Positions 38,419 through 47,953 of a DNA stretch of 64,000 bases are shown here, in pieces. A program made the position numbers and the translations under genes. How positions within the stretch are numbered: position 1 is the stretch's first letter; the number at the start of each line of letters is the position of its first letter. This DNA comes from Gammaproteobacteria bacterium (GTDB lineage Bacteria > Pseudomonadota > Gammaproteobacteria > Steroidobacterales > Steroidobacteraceae), in contig JAIBJM010000003.1 of NCBI GenBank assembly GCA_020029535.1, positions 1 to 64,000 of the forward strand, in the 5' to 3' direction. A model generated the notes under the pieces. That model was given only the letters and a program-made list of their open reading frames with translations. It did not search any database and had not been told where the DNA came from.

Positions 38419-40611
38419 TCAGCGGCGCAGCTCGAAGCAGCGATGGATGCGCGGATTGCGTGCGAAGTCGAACGGGATGGTCGCGGCTGAAATATCCAGC
38501 ACCTGGTAGCGCTCAGCCAGCGCTGCATCCAGTTTGAACTTCTGCGCATTGGTGGAGAACACCAGCAGACCGCCGGGGGCCAGCAGCCGCATGCAAGCGT
38601 CGATCAGCGCCGCATGATCGCGCTGGGTGTCGAGCACGCCTTCCATGCGGCGTGAGTTCGAGAAGGTCGGCGGATCGAGAAAGATCAGCTCGAAGCGCTG
38701 GCTGCGCTGCGCCGCCTCTTCCAGCCACTGGCGGCAGTCGGCGCGCACCAGCTCATGATGCATCGCTGAAATGCCGTTGAGCCGCAGATTCTCCGCGGCC
38801 CATTCCAGATAGGTGTTGGACATGTCCACACTGATGCTGCGCGTGGCGCCGCCGGCCGCGGCATGCACGGTGGCGCTGGCCGTGTAGCAGAACAGGTTGA
38901 GGAAACGCCCACCCTCGACCGCGCTGCGCAGGCGCTGACGGGTCAGGCGATGATCGAGGAACAATCCGGTGTCGAGGTAATCGCTGAAGTTCACCAGAAA
39001 CTTCAGGCCATGCTCCTCGATCACGGTGAACTGTTCGCGCGTGGCCAGCCGCTCGTACTGCGCCGACCCGCTCTGCTTCTTGCGGGTGCGCAGATGGATG
39101 CGCTCGCCCGCCACGCCGGTGGCTGCCGGCAGCACTGAAAAAGCTTCGCCGCGCCGGCGCGCCACCGCCGCGGCTTCGATGGTGGCCGGGGCCGCATATT
39201 CCTGCACATACAGATGCTGCAGGTCATTGCCGGCTTCCGCATACAGATCGATGGCGAAGGAATACTCGGGCATGTCGGCGTCGTACAGCCGGTAGCAGCT
39301 GACGCCCGAGCGCTGCGCCTGCTTCCTGAGCCGCTGCAGGTTCTTGCCGAGGCGATTGGCGAACATCTTCGCGCCGGGACTGTCGGCCAGCGTGGGATCC
39401 ACGCGCAGCACACCCGCCGGACGCTCGCGCACGCCAGCATGGGCCAGATCGATGCGCAGCAAGCGCACAGCGATGGCGCCATTCCACAGCTCATGGGTGC
39501 GATAGGTACGCAGGCCGAGTTCACGCGCACCGTCGGGCGCGGCGGTCAACACCGCCGCTTCCCAGCCGGAGAAATGTTCGCGCAGCGCGTTGCCCAGTTC
39601 ACGATGCACCTCGCGCGCGGCCTGCTCATCGCCCAGTCGCGCACCATAGGGCGGATTGGTGCACACCAGTCCGGACGGTGCCGCGGGCCGCGCATCGGCC
39701 ACCGCAGCGGGCACGAATTCGACCAGATCGGCAACGCCCGCCCGCTGGGCGTTGGCCGCGGCAACGCGCAGCGCAGCCGCATCGCGATCGCTGCCGCGCA
39801 GCGGATTGGCAATGCTGGTATTGATCCGCGCCGAGGCCTCATCGCACAGCGACTGCCACAGCACCGCATCGTGCCCGCACCAGCCGGCAAAACCCCAGTA
39901 GTCGCGCAACAGGCCCGGCGCGTGGCCAATGGCCATCCATGCCGCTTCGATGACCAGCGTGCCGGACCCGCACAGCGGATCGAGAAAGGCCTGGCCCTGG
40001 GCCGCCATCGCTGGCCAGCCAGCCCGCAGCAGCACGCCGGCCGCAACGTTCTCGCGCAGCGGCGCCTCACCGGCCTGTGTGCGATAGCCACGGCGATGCA
40101 GTCCTTCGCCGGCCATGTCGAGATAAAGACTGACGGTGGTGCCGGCCGCATGCGCATGAATACGCACCGACGGGCGCTGCGGATCGACATCGGGCCGCAC
40201 GCCGGTGGCGGCGCGCAGCTGATCGCAGATGCCATCCTTCAGCTTCAACGCACCGAAGTGCGTATTGATGAGGGTCGGATGCTTGCCGGCGAATTCGCAG
40301 GCAATGGTGCCGGTAGAGCTGATATGCGGCCGCCAGTCGATGCCCTGCACGGCCTGTTCGAAGGCTTCGGTGGTGGGCGCCTCGAAGCGCGCCAGCTGCA
40401 GCAGCACGCGGCTGGCCGTGCGCGACCACAGGCAGGCCAGATAACCCTGTCGCAACGTGCCGCGGAACTGCACACCAGTGTCGCGCTCGCGCAGTTCGCC
40501 AATGCCCAGCGCGCGCAATTCCTGCGCCACCAGGTCCGCCAGTCCACGCGGCGTCGGCGCGAAGAACAGCTGCGTGGCGGGCTCTGCCGCGCTCAGCTCA
40601 GGTCGATCCAC
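38419..40611 (-). CDS. rlmL: bifunctional 23S rRNA methyltransferase RlmKL
   Basis: 730 aa; THUMP/RlmL N-terminal half (CTNPPYGARLG) plus RlmK C-terminal half (FLNLFCYTASATVHAAAGGA; LIFLDPPTFSNSRRMEG). Confidence 0.93.
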   Translation of the reverse strand: MDRPELSAAEPATQLFFAPTPRGLADLVAQELRALGIGELRERDTGVQFRGTLRQGYLACLWSRTASRVLLQLARFEAPTTEAFEQAVQGIDWRPHISSTGTIACEFAGKHPTLINTHFGALKLKDGICDQLRAATGVRPDVDPQRPSVRIHAHAAGTTVSLYLDMAGEGLHRRGYRTQAGEAPLRENVAAGVLLRAGWPAMAAQGQAFLDPLCGSGTLVIEAAWMAIGHAPGLLRDYWGFAGWCGHDAVLWQSLCDEASARINTSIANPLRGSDRDAAALRVAAANAQRAGVADLVEFVPAAVADARPAAPSGLVCTNPPYGARLGDEQAAREVHRELGNALREHFSGWEAAVLTAAPDGARELGLRTYRTHELWNGAIAVRLLRIDLAHAGVRERPAGVLRVDPTLADSPGAKMFANRLGKNLQRLRKQAQRSGVSCYRLYDADMPEYSFAIDLYAEAGNDLQHLYVQEYAAPATIEAAAVARRRGEAFSVLPAATGVAGERIHLRTRKKQSGSAQYERLATREQFTVIEEHGLKFLVNFSDYLDTGLFLDHRLTRQRLRSAVEGGRFLNLFCYTASATVHAAAGGATRSISVDMSNTYLEWAAENLRLNGISAMHHELVRADCRQWLEEAAQRSQRFELIFLDPPTFSNSRRMEGVLDTQRDHAALIDACMRLLAPGGLLVFSTNAQKFKLDAALAERYQVLDISAATIPFDFARNPRIHRCFELRR

Positions 40612-42089
40612 GTGGTTTTCAGTTCGGTGTATTTGTCAAAGGCGTGCAGCGACTTGTCGCGACCGATACCCGATTGCTTGTAGCCGCCGAAGGGCACGGT
40701 GATGTCGTCGGCGTCGTAGCAGTTCACGTACACCACACCAGCGCGCAGCGCGCGCGCGGTGCGGTGTGCGACGGTGATGTCGCGGGTCCAGATGGCCGCG
40801 GCCAGCCCGTAGCTGCTGTCATTGCCGATGCCCACCGCGTCCTCAAGTCGATCGAAACTGATGGCCGACAGCACCGGCCCGAAAATCTCCTCGCGCGCGA
40901 TCCGCATGTCAGGCTGCACTGCGTCGAATATGGTGGGTTCGACAAAAAATCCTTGCGTGTCCTCGCGCACACGCTGGCCACCCAGCGCCAGCCTGGCACC
41001 CTGCTCGCGGCCGGAATCGATATAGCCCAGCACGCGCTGCAGCTGCGCTTCATCGACGATGGCGCCCACTCGCGTGGCCGGATCCAGCGGATCGCCGGGC
41101 ACCAGACTGCGCGCATGACGCGCGATCTCGGCCAGCAGATCGGCACGGATCGGTTCCTGCACCAGCAACCGCGAACCGGCCGAGCACATCTCGCCCTGGT
41201 TGAAGAAGATGGCATCCGCCGCGGCACGCGCGGCACGCGGCAGATCCGGATAGTCGGCCATCACGATGTTGGGCGATTTGCCACCGCATTCCAGCCAGCA
41301 GCGTTTCAGGTTGGACTGTCCGGCGTACTGCATGATGGCCTTGCCGGTGGCGGTGGAACCGGTGAAGGCGATGCAGTCCACATCCATGTGCAGCGCCAGT
41401 GCCTTGCCGGCGGTGTTGCCGAAACCGGGCAGCACATTGAACACGCCGGGCGGCAGACCCGCCTCCAGCGCCAGTTCGGCCAGGCGGATGGCCGTCAGCG
41501 GCGATTTCTCGGACGGCTTCAGCAGCAGCGAATTGCCGGCCGCCAGCACCGGCGCAATCTTCCACGCCGCCATGATCATCGGGAAATTCCACGGCACGAT
41601 GGCGGCCACCACACCCACCGGCTCGCGGGTGATCAGCGCCAACGCATCCTGCGAGGTAGGCGCCACCTGGTCGTAGAGCTTGTCGATGGCTTCGGCATAC
41701 CAGCGCAGGCAGCGCACGGTAGCCGGCACATCCACGGCCAGGCTGTCGCGGATGGGCTTGCCCATATCCAGCGTTTCCAGCAGCGCCAGCTCCTCGCCAT
41801 GCGCAGAGATCAGGTCGGCGAAGCGCAGCAGCACCCGCTTGCGTTCGGCCGGTGCCCGCGCCGACCAGTCGCCGCGCTCGAACACTCGGCGTGCCGCCAT
41901 CACGGCACGGTCCACATCGGCGGTGTCGGTGGCAGCCACTGCAGCCAGCCGCCGGCCATCGATGGGGCTGATGCAATCGAAGCGCTGACCCGAGGCCGCG
42001 GCCACCGCCTGGCCATCGATGATGGCATCGGCCGCCGGTCGCAATTGCGCGGCGCGCGCATGCCAGTCGATATTCAGCGTCCTGCTCAT
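40593..42089 (-). CDS. puuC: aldehyde dehydrogenase (PuuC-like)
   Basis: EPVGVVAAIVPWNFPMIMAAWKIAPVLAAGNSLLLKPSEKSPLTAIRLAELA; LECGGKSPNIVMAD; FFNQGEMCSAGSRLLV. Confidence 0.9.
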   Translation of the reverse strand: MSRTLNIDWHARAAQLRPAADAIIDGQAVAAASGQRFDCISPIDGRRLAAVAATDTADVDRAVMAARRVFERGDWSARAPAERKRVLLRFADLISAHGEELALLETLDMGKPIRDSLAVDVPATVRCLRWYAEAIDKLYDQVAPTSQDALALITREPVGVVAAIVPWNFPMIMAAWKIAPVLAAGNSLLLKPSEKSPLTAIRLAELALEAGLPPGVFNVLPGFGNTAGKALALHMDVDCIAFTGSTATGKAIMQYAGQSNLKRCWLECGGKSPNIVMADYPDLPRAARAAADAIFFNQGEMCSAGSRLLVQEPIRADLLAEIARHARSLVPGDPLDPATRVGAIVDEAQLQRVLGYIDSGREQGARLALGGQRVREDTQGFFVEPTIFDAVQPDMRIAREEIFGPVLSAISFDRLEDAVGIGNDSSYGLAAAIWTRDITVAHRTARALRAGVVYVNCYDADDITVPFGGYKQSGIGRDKSLHAFDKYTELKTTWIDLS

Positions 42090-42113
42090 CAGGTCATTGT
42101 TGCCCGAACACGG

Positions 42114-42149
42114 CCACAAAAACAAAGAGCCCGGCACGAGGCCGGGCTC
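42114..42149 (-). terminator. intrinsic terminator downstream of the TorF-like porin gene
   Basis: GAGCCCGGC ... GCCGGGCTC hairpin (42127-42149), T-rich tract on the minus strand (TTTGTTTTT). Confidence 0.8.
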
Positions 42150-42174
42150 CTTGATCAGACCCGAGGGTCCGTAC

Positions 42175-42855
42175 TTACCAGGGCAGAGTCGTGGAAACCG
42201 ACAGGATCACGCGATCTTCGGTGTTCAACACATCACCCTCGGTGTACAGCGGGCTGTCTTCATCGATGTCGTTGTCGACATACTTCAGCGCAAGATTGAA
42301 CTTGCCGAGGCTCTTGGTCACGCCGATCGAATAATCGGAGTAGTTGTAGTCGCCCCAGTACTGGCCGTCGCTCAGACCATAGTGGCCGGTGATCGAGAAA
42401 CCCGTCTCGCCCAGCGGAATCGCAACGTTGGCTTCAAAGTAACCGGCATCAGCCGAGGTGTTGCCATAGTCGTTCGAATAGCGCGCCGCGGCCGAGAACC
42501 AGCCCTTGGTGCCCTGCAACCAGATTTCCGGATAGCTGAAGCCGCCCGGGTAGGTGTAGTAGACGATACCGCTGTTCCACTTGACGGTTTCTTCGCTGCC
42601 GAAGCTGTAGTCCGCCAGCCAGTCGATCTCGGTCGAGGATGAACCGAAGTTCACCGTGCTGGTCCAGGCGCCCACATGAATCGGGCCACTGGTCACGTCC
42701 ACGCCGAGCTGGAAGGCCGGATCCTTGGCGCTCTGTGAAATGCCGCGGAAGTCGTAGTCGCTGACTACTGCCGGGGTGAAGGTGATGTCGGCTTGAGCGG
42801 CCGTGGCAGTAACAGCCAGCGCCAAACCAGCCAGATATACGCGTCCCTTGGTCAT
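42175..42855 (-). CDS. TorF family putative porin
   Basis: Signal peptide, ADITFTPAVVSDYDFRGISQSAKDPAFQLGVDVTSGP...VGAWTSTVNFG. Confidence 0.9.
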   Translation of the reverse strand: MTKGRVYLAGLALAVTATAAQADITFTPAVVSDYDFRGISQSAKDPAFQLGVDVTSGPIHVGAWTSTVNFGSSSTEIDWLADYSFGSEETVKWNSGIVYYTYPGGFSYPEIWLQGTKGWFSAAARYSNDYGNTSADAGYFEANVAIPLGETGFSITGHYGLSDGQYWGDYNYSDYSIGVTKSLGKFNLALKYVDNDIDEDSPLYTEGDVLNTEDRVILSVSTTLPW

Positions 42856-42949
42856 GGAAGCTCCTATAGAGACAGGGGATTTTTAGTTAAGAACACCGGG
42901 CCTGCCGTAGCAAGCCATATACCAACACTGAAGTGCTGGAATGAGACAA

Positions 42950-43309
42950 CTAGTTTCCAGCTGCTTGATACACGGCATAGAGTTTAACGCAATGTTGCAG
43001 CGTTTCCCAAGTCCCAACAAAATCTTTGTTTATCAGGAAGCTGTCGCCAGCACGAAATACCCATGTGCCGCCCTCATCGGTGGTCAGCCGGACCGCGCCA
43101 GAGAGCAGATGGCATAACTCATACTCGTTGTAGCGCACACGCCACAGACCTGGAGTGGAGCTCCAGCGCCCCGTATGAAAGCAGCCGTCGGGGCTTGAGA
43201 ACGCATTCCAGACCTGTTGTGAGGGATTTCCAGCCAGTACACGCTCCGGATCGGGCGCCGAGGACTCCCCTTCGCCCACTAGGGCAAAGCTAATTACTTG
43301 ATCTGACAA
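42950..43309 (-). CDS. cupin domain-containing protein
   Basis: WRVRYNEYELCHLLSGAVRLTTDEGGTWVFRAGDSFLINKDFVGTWET; likely TTG start at 43309 preceded by AGGAG. Confidence 0.75.
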   Translation of the reverse strand: MSDQVISFALVGEGESSAPDPERVLAGNPSQQVWNAFSSPDGCFHTGRWSSTPGLWRVRYNEYELCHLLSGAVRLTTDEGGTWVFRAGDSFLINKDFVGTWETLQHCVKLYAVYQAAGN

Positions 43310-43506
43310 GTCTTTTCTCCTGTATTGCCGCCGCAACAGCAGCTTGCCTCGAATCGGGGCAACCCATCGCATCGATGCACTCAAACCGGCCAGCCCCGTG
43401 CATGTATCACATCCATAAGGGATTTCATCTGCCAGACACGGTAATGCAATTGCCGCGTCACGCCGCCGGCCGATGCTTGCACGCCATCGAAGCCAAGGGA
43501 GCGACG

Positions 43507-44304
43507 ATGCGCAATTTCCAGCGACGCCATCAGGTACGAACGGTCTTCATCTCGGATCTGCATCTGGGCACCCGCGACTGCCGCGCCGACCTGCTGCTCG
43601 ACTTCCTGCACTCGGTGCAAATGGAAACACTGGTGCTGGTGGGCGATATCGTCGACATGTGGAGCCTGCGCCGCCAGCTGCACTGGCCGCAGACACACAA
43701 CGATGTACTGCGCAGCATCCTGGCGCGGGCCCATGCCGGCACCCGCGTGATCTATGTGCCGGGCAACCACGACCAGAAGATGCGCGATTTCCATGGCCAC
43801 CGCTTTGGCCAGCTGGAACTGCACCGCGAATATGTGCACGAGACCGCGCGCGGCTTGCGCCTGCTGGTGACGCACGGCGATGGCTTCGACGGCGCGGTGA
43901 AATACCCGGGCTGGCTGACGGCGCTCGGCTCGGGCATGTACGACGTCATGCTGGCAACGAACCGCCACTTCAATTCCGTGCGCCGGTTGTTCGGCTATCC
44001 GTACTGGTCACTGGCGGCGCATCTGAAGCAGCGGGTCGGCAATGCGCTCGAGTACGTGCAGCGTTTCGAATCCGCCGCGGCGCATGCCGCCCAGCGGCGC
44101 GGCTTTGATGGCATCGTCTGCGGGCACATCCATCGCCCCGACATGCGTTCGCTGCACGGCGTGCTCTACTGCAATGACGGCGACTGGGTGGAGAACTGCA
44201 CCGCGCTGGTCGAAGACCGCCATGGCGAGCTGGAACTGTGGGACTGGGCGGCACTCAGCGCCGAGAAATCCACCGCTCCGCGCAAACTGCCGCAGGCCGC
44301 CTGA
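43507..44304 (+). CDS. UDP-2,3-diacylglucosamine diphosphatase-like calcineurin phosphoesterase
   Basis: VRTVFISDLHLGTRDCRADLLLDFLHS...VLVGDIVDMWSLRR...YVPGNHDQKMRDF...CGHIHRP. Confidence 0.88.
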   Translation: MRNFQRRHQVRTVFISDLHLGTRDCRADLLLDFLHSVQMETLVLVGDIVDMWSLRRQLHWPQTHNDVLRSILARAHAGTRVIYVPGNHDQKMRDFHGHRFGQLELHREYVHETARGLRLLVTHGDGFDGAVKYPGWLTALGSGMYDVMLATNRHFNSVRRLFGYPYWSLAAHLKQRVGNALEYVQRFESAAAHAAQRRGFDGIVCGHIHRPDMRSLHGVLYCNDGDWVENCTALVEDRHGELELWDWAALSAEKSTAPRKLPQAA

Positions 44305-44328
44305 TGCGGACGCGCCGTAATGGATTGA

Positions 44329-46044
44329 TCAATGCCGTGCTGCGCCGCTGGCGACAGCGCGAGCGTCTGTACCCGCAGTACGGCCTGTGCTGGCAACAAC
44401 ACGCCGCCAGCCTTGCAGCACCACCAACAGCAGCAGCATGGCTGAAGTCAGCAGATCGAGTGATCCGCCTCCTCCCCCACCCCCCGTTGACGCCGACGAC
44501 GACGCTGGCCCAGTGACGCTGATGCTGAAAGTGGCGGCGTTGGAATCCGTCGTTCCGTCGCTGGCCTTGAAGGTGAAACTGTCGCTGCCGGTGAAGCCAG
44601 CATTCGGCGTATAGGTCAGCGCCGGCGCTGTGCCGGTCAACGCGCCGTGGGCAGGACCGGCTGTCACTGCGTAGGTCAGTACACTGCTTTCGATATCGTT
44701 GGCAGACAGAGTTACTGCCACTGCAGCACCGACCGTGGTCGAAACAGACCCCGCCGTGGCCACCGGCGCGTCGTTGACCGCAGCGATGTTGATGGTCACG
44801 GTGGCGGGTGACGATGTGTCGCTGCTGTTGGTGACCTGGAAGGTGAAACTGTCCGTTCCGCTGACGTTGGCAGTAGGCGTATAGGTAAAGACCACGCCAT
44901 TGTTGCTGGTCAACGCACCGCCAGCCGTCAGAACGCCGTTGGCCGGCGAGCCAATCACCATGTAGGTCAGGGCACCGCCGGTGGGGTTGTAACCCATCAG
45001 CGTCAATTGCTTCGTCACGTCTTCGTTGGCGCTTACCGACTGGGCGTAGGCCGTGGGCAGCACGGTGCTGGAACCGATATCCGGGCAACGCGTGCCGGGC
45101 CAGCCCATGTCGCGCAACGCACAGCCGGTCAGATCGGTCAGCCCGTTGGGGTTCGCCGTAAGGAACGGTTCCATCAGCAGATTGGGTGAAGCTGAAGTAT
45201 CCCAGTGCGACACCGACGATCCTTCATCCCAGGTAGTCGGCGCATACAGCTTCAGATGACCGCCCGGCACACTCAAGCCGGCAGACATCGTCGGCACTTG
45301 ACTGTTGACCGCAACGCCATTCCAGACCAGTGCATTGCCACTGATCGACGATGCTGCGCGTTCCCCCGGCGTCATCTGCGGCCAGAATTCCCCGTACGCT
45401 TCCGAGTAAACAAACTGGTCGTAAATGCTGAGACGCGAGTTGGCATCATAACTGGCGCCGTTTTCGTCGACATAAGAGAAGACGCCCAATCCATGCGCAA
45501 ACTCGTGCAACACCACGTTCAACAGATCGAAATACTGATTGCTGGCAAACTGGTGATCGAAGCCCAGATAGAAGCTGAGACCTCCGAGGCACGACGGACT
45601 GCCGGCAATCCGACTGTTGAACTGCGCACCGATGTCGTTGCGGCCTCCTCCGGAACCAAGGTTCTGGCCGGTGATGGCGTCTGCCAACGCCGCCGGATAC
45701 AGCACACCCGACAGGCTGCCGCTGAATCCCGCAAACGCATACATCGGACCCGCACTGCCTAGCACGCCCGAATTGGTGCTGCACTCCAGATCGTCAAAGC
45801 GCGCCTCAACAACAATAGTGACCGGGCTGCCCAGCTGCAGGCCCCAGATGCGCGCCGCTTCATTCAGCACATTCAGTCGTGCCGCGCCCAACGTGTTGGC
45901 GTTGTTGCCGCCGGTCGGTGCAAAGGACGCTGGATCATTCAGACCTTCACCGGCACCATCCATGTTGACGATGGTGATGGTGGCTGCCTGCGCGGCCGCC
46001 AGACCGAGCATCCACATCAATACGGCACGGAGCGCCCCCTTCAT
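44329..46044 (-). CDS. secreted zincin-like metalloprotease with cadherin/Ig-like repeats and GlyGly-CTERM-like tail
   Basis: Signal peptide; LNVVLHEFAHGLGV (HExxH); two VTFTYTP...GTDSFTFQV-type repeats; C-terminal GGGGGGGSLDLLTSAMLLLLVVLQGWRR. Confidence 0.82.
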   Translation of the reverse strand: MKGALRAVLMWMLGLAAAQAATITIVNMDGAGEGLNDPASFAPTGGNNANTLGAARLNVLNEAARIWGLQLGSPVTIVVEARFDDLECSTNSGVLGSAGPMYAFAGFSGSLSGVLYPAALADAITGQNLGSGGGRNDIGAQFNSRIAGSPSCLGGLSFYLGFDHQFASNQYFDLLNVVLHEFAHGLGVFSYVDENGASYDANSRLSIYDQFVYSEAYGEFWPQMTPGERAASSISGNALVWNGVAVNSQVPTMSAGLSVPGGHLKLYAPTTWDEGSSVSHWDTSASPNLLMEPFLTANPNGLTDLTGCALRDMGWPGTRCPDIGSSTVLPTAYAQSVSANEDVTKQLTLMGYNPTGGALTYMVIGSPANGVLTAGGALTSNNGVVFTYTPTANVSGTDSFTFQVTNSSDTSSPATVTINIAAVNDAPVATAGSVSTTVGAAVAVTLSANDIESSVLTYAVTAGPAHGALTGTAPALTYTPNAGFTGSDSFTFKASDGTTDSNAATFSISVTGPASSSASTGGGGGGGSLDLLTSAMLLLLVVLQGWRRVVASTGRTAGTDARAVASGAARH

Positions 46045-46487
46045 GGCTTGGGCGCAGGACAATCCGCGGTGACCTTGCCGTCAGGCTGTATGCAGACGCG
46101 CTCCTGATGCATGGCGCGTTCACCCAGGCGGATTTCGGTCACGCCATTGGGCAGCTGTACTTCCTCGGCCGGCAGCCGCTGTTTCGACGCAGCTTCCGGC
46201 AACGTTGCAGCACGCTGCGCAGCCAGCGCCGCGCGCTCCTGTGCGGTGGGTGCGCGCAGTTCGCCGGTCACCGGATCGATGAAGGCGCGCACTGCGGGCG
46301 CTGAGGAAGACGCGGTGGATTCATTGGCCGCAGCGGCGGGTGAAGCGGCGCCAGCATCCGTAGCAGGCGATGCTGCCGTGGCCGCAGAGGGAGCCGCGGT
46401 GGATTGATTCGAAGCGGAGGGGCGCTCGGCGCAGGCCGTCATTACAAGCGCCGACACTATCCAGACCGACATCAGCTTTGCGCGCAT
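46041..46487 (-). CDS. hypothetical lipoprotein
   Basis: MRAKLMSVWIVSALVMTACAERPSAS (lipobox MTAC), overlaps the next gene start. Confidence 0.65.
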   Translation of the reverse strand: MRAKLMSVWIVSALVMTACAERPSASNQSTAAPSAATAASPATDAGAASPAAAANESTASSSAPAVRAFIDPVTGELRAPTAQERAALAAQRAATLPEAASKQRLPAEEVQLPNGVTEIRLGERAMHQERVCIQPDGKVTADCPAPKP

Positions 46488-46579
46488 GCCGGAATCGTAG
46501 CCACCACCCCGGCCGCCCGCCATCGGGAACTGCCAGACTGAGGCCTGTGCCCACAAATTGTGGGCAATGGGCGGTCGCC

Positions 46580-46861
46580 CTATTGCGACTGCTTGTTGCC
46601 GCGGTTCACGCCCAGCCAGCCGCTGAACTGCTGCAACGCTGCATGACATTCCCGCGCGCTCTGCCGCAGCTCACGCGTCAATACACGACGATGCAGCGGG
46701 GTCAGGCGCCGCTCGTCCAGCTCCATGCGCTCGAGCATGGCGGTGACATGGTCGAGACGTGCCACAAACCGCTGCGTCAATTCCTCCAGTTGCTTGGCAA
46801 CAGCCGAGTCGTCGTAGGAATCGAGACCGGAATCGGTATCTGCCAATACTGTGTCCGTCAT
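46580..46861 (-). CDS. hypothetical protein
   Basis: 93 aa MTDTVLADTDSGLDSYDDSAVAKQLEELTQRFVARLDHVTAMLERMEL. Confidence 0.5.
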   Translation of the reverse strand: MTDTVLADTDSGLDSYDDSAVAKQLEELTQRFVARLDHVTAMLERMELDERRLTPLHRRVLTRELRQSARECHAALQQFSGWLGVNRGNKQSQ

Positions 46862-47047
46862 GAATCTCTCCGCAAACAGCGCGATTACGCGCCCTGTTAT
46901 GTGGAAGAGCAATCGTCATGCCAGCAGCAGCCGTGGCATCGGGCAATGGAAAATCGCGGAAGAAGTCACAGTTTGCGGCTCGTTGCACCATGGACTGGCG
47001 CACCTCGCACAGTGAACGTTCAGGTCACCGCGCCAACATGAGACGTG

Positions 47048-47953
47048 TCAGCCCGCGGAACGCTTCGCCAGCAGTGCGCGGCCTGCTTGCGAGCCATTGG
47101 TGCGATTCAACTGGGCCGAAATCCATGCGCCACAATCCACCAGGGCGTCCAGATCAACACCTGTTTCCGCTCCCAAACCATGCAACAGGTAGACAATGTC
47201 TTCGGTCGCGACATTGCCGGTCGCACCCTTTGCATAGGGGCAACCGCCGAGTCCTGCGATCGAACTATCGAAGACCCGCAGCCCGAATTGATACGAAGCG
47301 TAAACATTGGCAACCGCCATACCGTAGGTCTGGTGGTAATGGCCGGCCAGTTGCCCGACGGGCACTCTGGTTGCTGTCGCTTCGAGCATGCGCAGCACCG
47401 ATTCCGGCGTACCGACACCAATGGTGTCGCCGAGCGACACCTCGTAACAGCCCATCTCGTGCAGACGCCCAGCCACATGCAGCACCTTCTGTGGGGCAGT
47501 CGGGCCATCGTAGGGACAGGCGATTACACACGAAACGTATCCCCGGACTTTGACGCCAAGGCGCTTTGCGGCCTCGAGCACCGGGACGAAGCGATTAATC
47601 GATTCGTCGACCGAGCAGTTGATGTTCTTCTGCGAGAACCCTTCCGACGCCGCGGCGAATACCGCCACTTCGGTTGCGCCCGCCGCCATCGCCGCCTCGA
47701 AGCCTTGCAGGTTCGGTGTCAGCACCGGGTAACTCACCCCCGGTCGGCGCTGCAGACCGCGCATGACCTCGGCGTGATCGGCCATCTGCGGCACCCACTT
47801 GGGCGACACGAACGATGTCGCCTCGATGTTGCGCAGGCCGGCCGCGGCCAGGCGGTCGATCAATTCCAGCTTGATCGCGGTGGCGATACTCTGCTTTTCG
47901 TTCTGCAGACCGTCGCGTGGGCCGACTTCGACGATGCGAACCCGTTCCGTCAT
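47048..47953 (-). CDS. mvaB: hydroxymethylglutaryl-CoA lyase
   Basis: VRIVEVGPRDGLQNEKQSIATAIKLELIDRLAAAGLRNIEATSFVSPKWVPQMAD; GLGGCPYAKGATGNVATED. Confidence 0.95.
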   Translation of the reverse strand: MTERVRIVEVGPRDGLQNEKQSIATAIKLELIDRLAAAGLRNIEATSFVSPKWVPQMADHAEVMRGLQRRPGVSYPVLTPNLQGFEAAMAAGATEVAVFAAASEGFSQKNINCSVDESINRFVPVLEAAKRLGVKVRGYVSCVIACPYDGPTAPQKVLHVAGRLHEMGCYEVSLGDTIGVGTPESVLRMLEATATRVPVGQLAGHYHQTYGMAVANVYASYQFGLRVFDSSIAGLGGCPYAKGATGNVATEDIVYLLHGLGAETGVDLDALVDCGAWISAQLNRTNGSQAGRALLAKRSAG

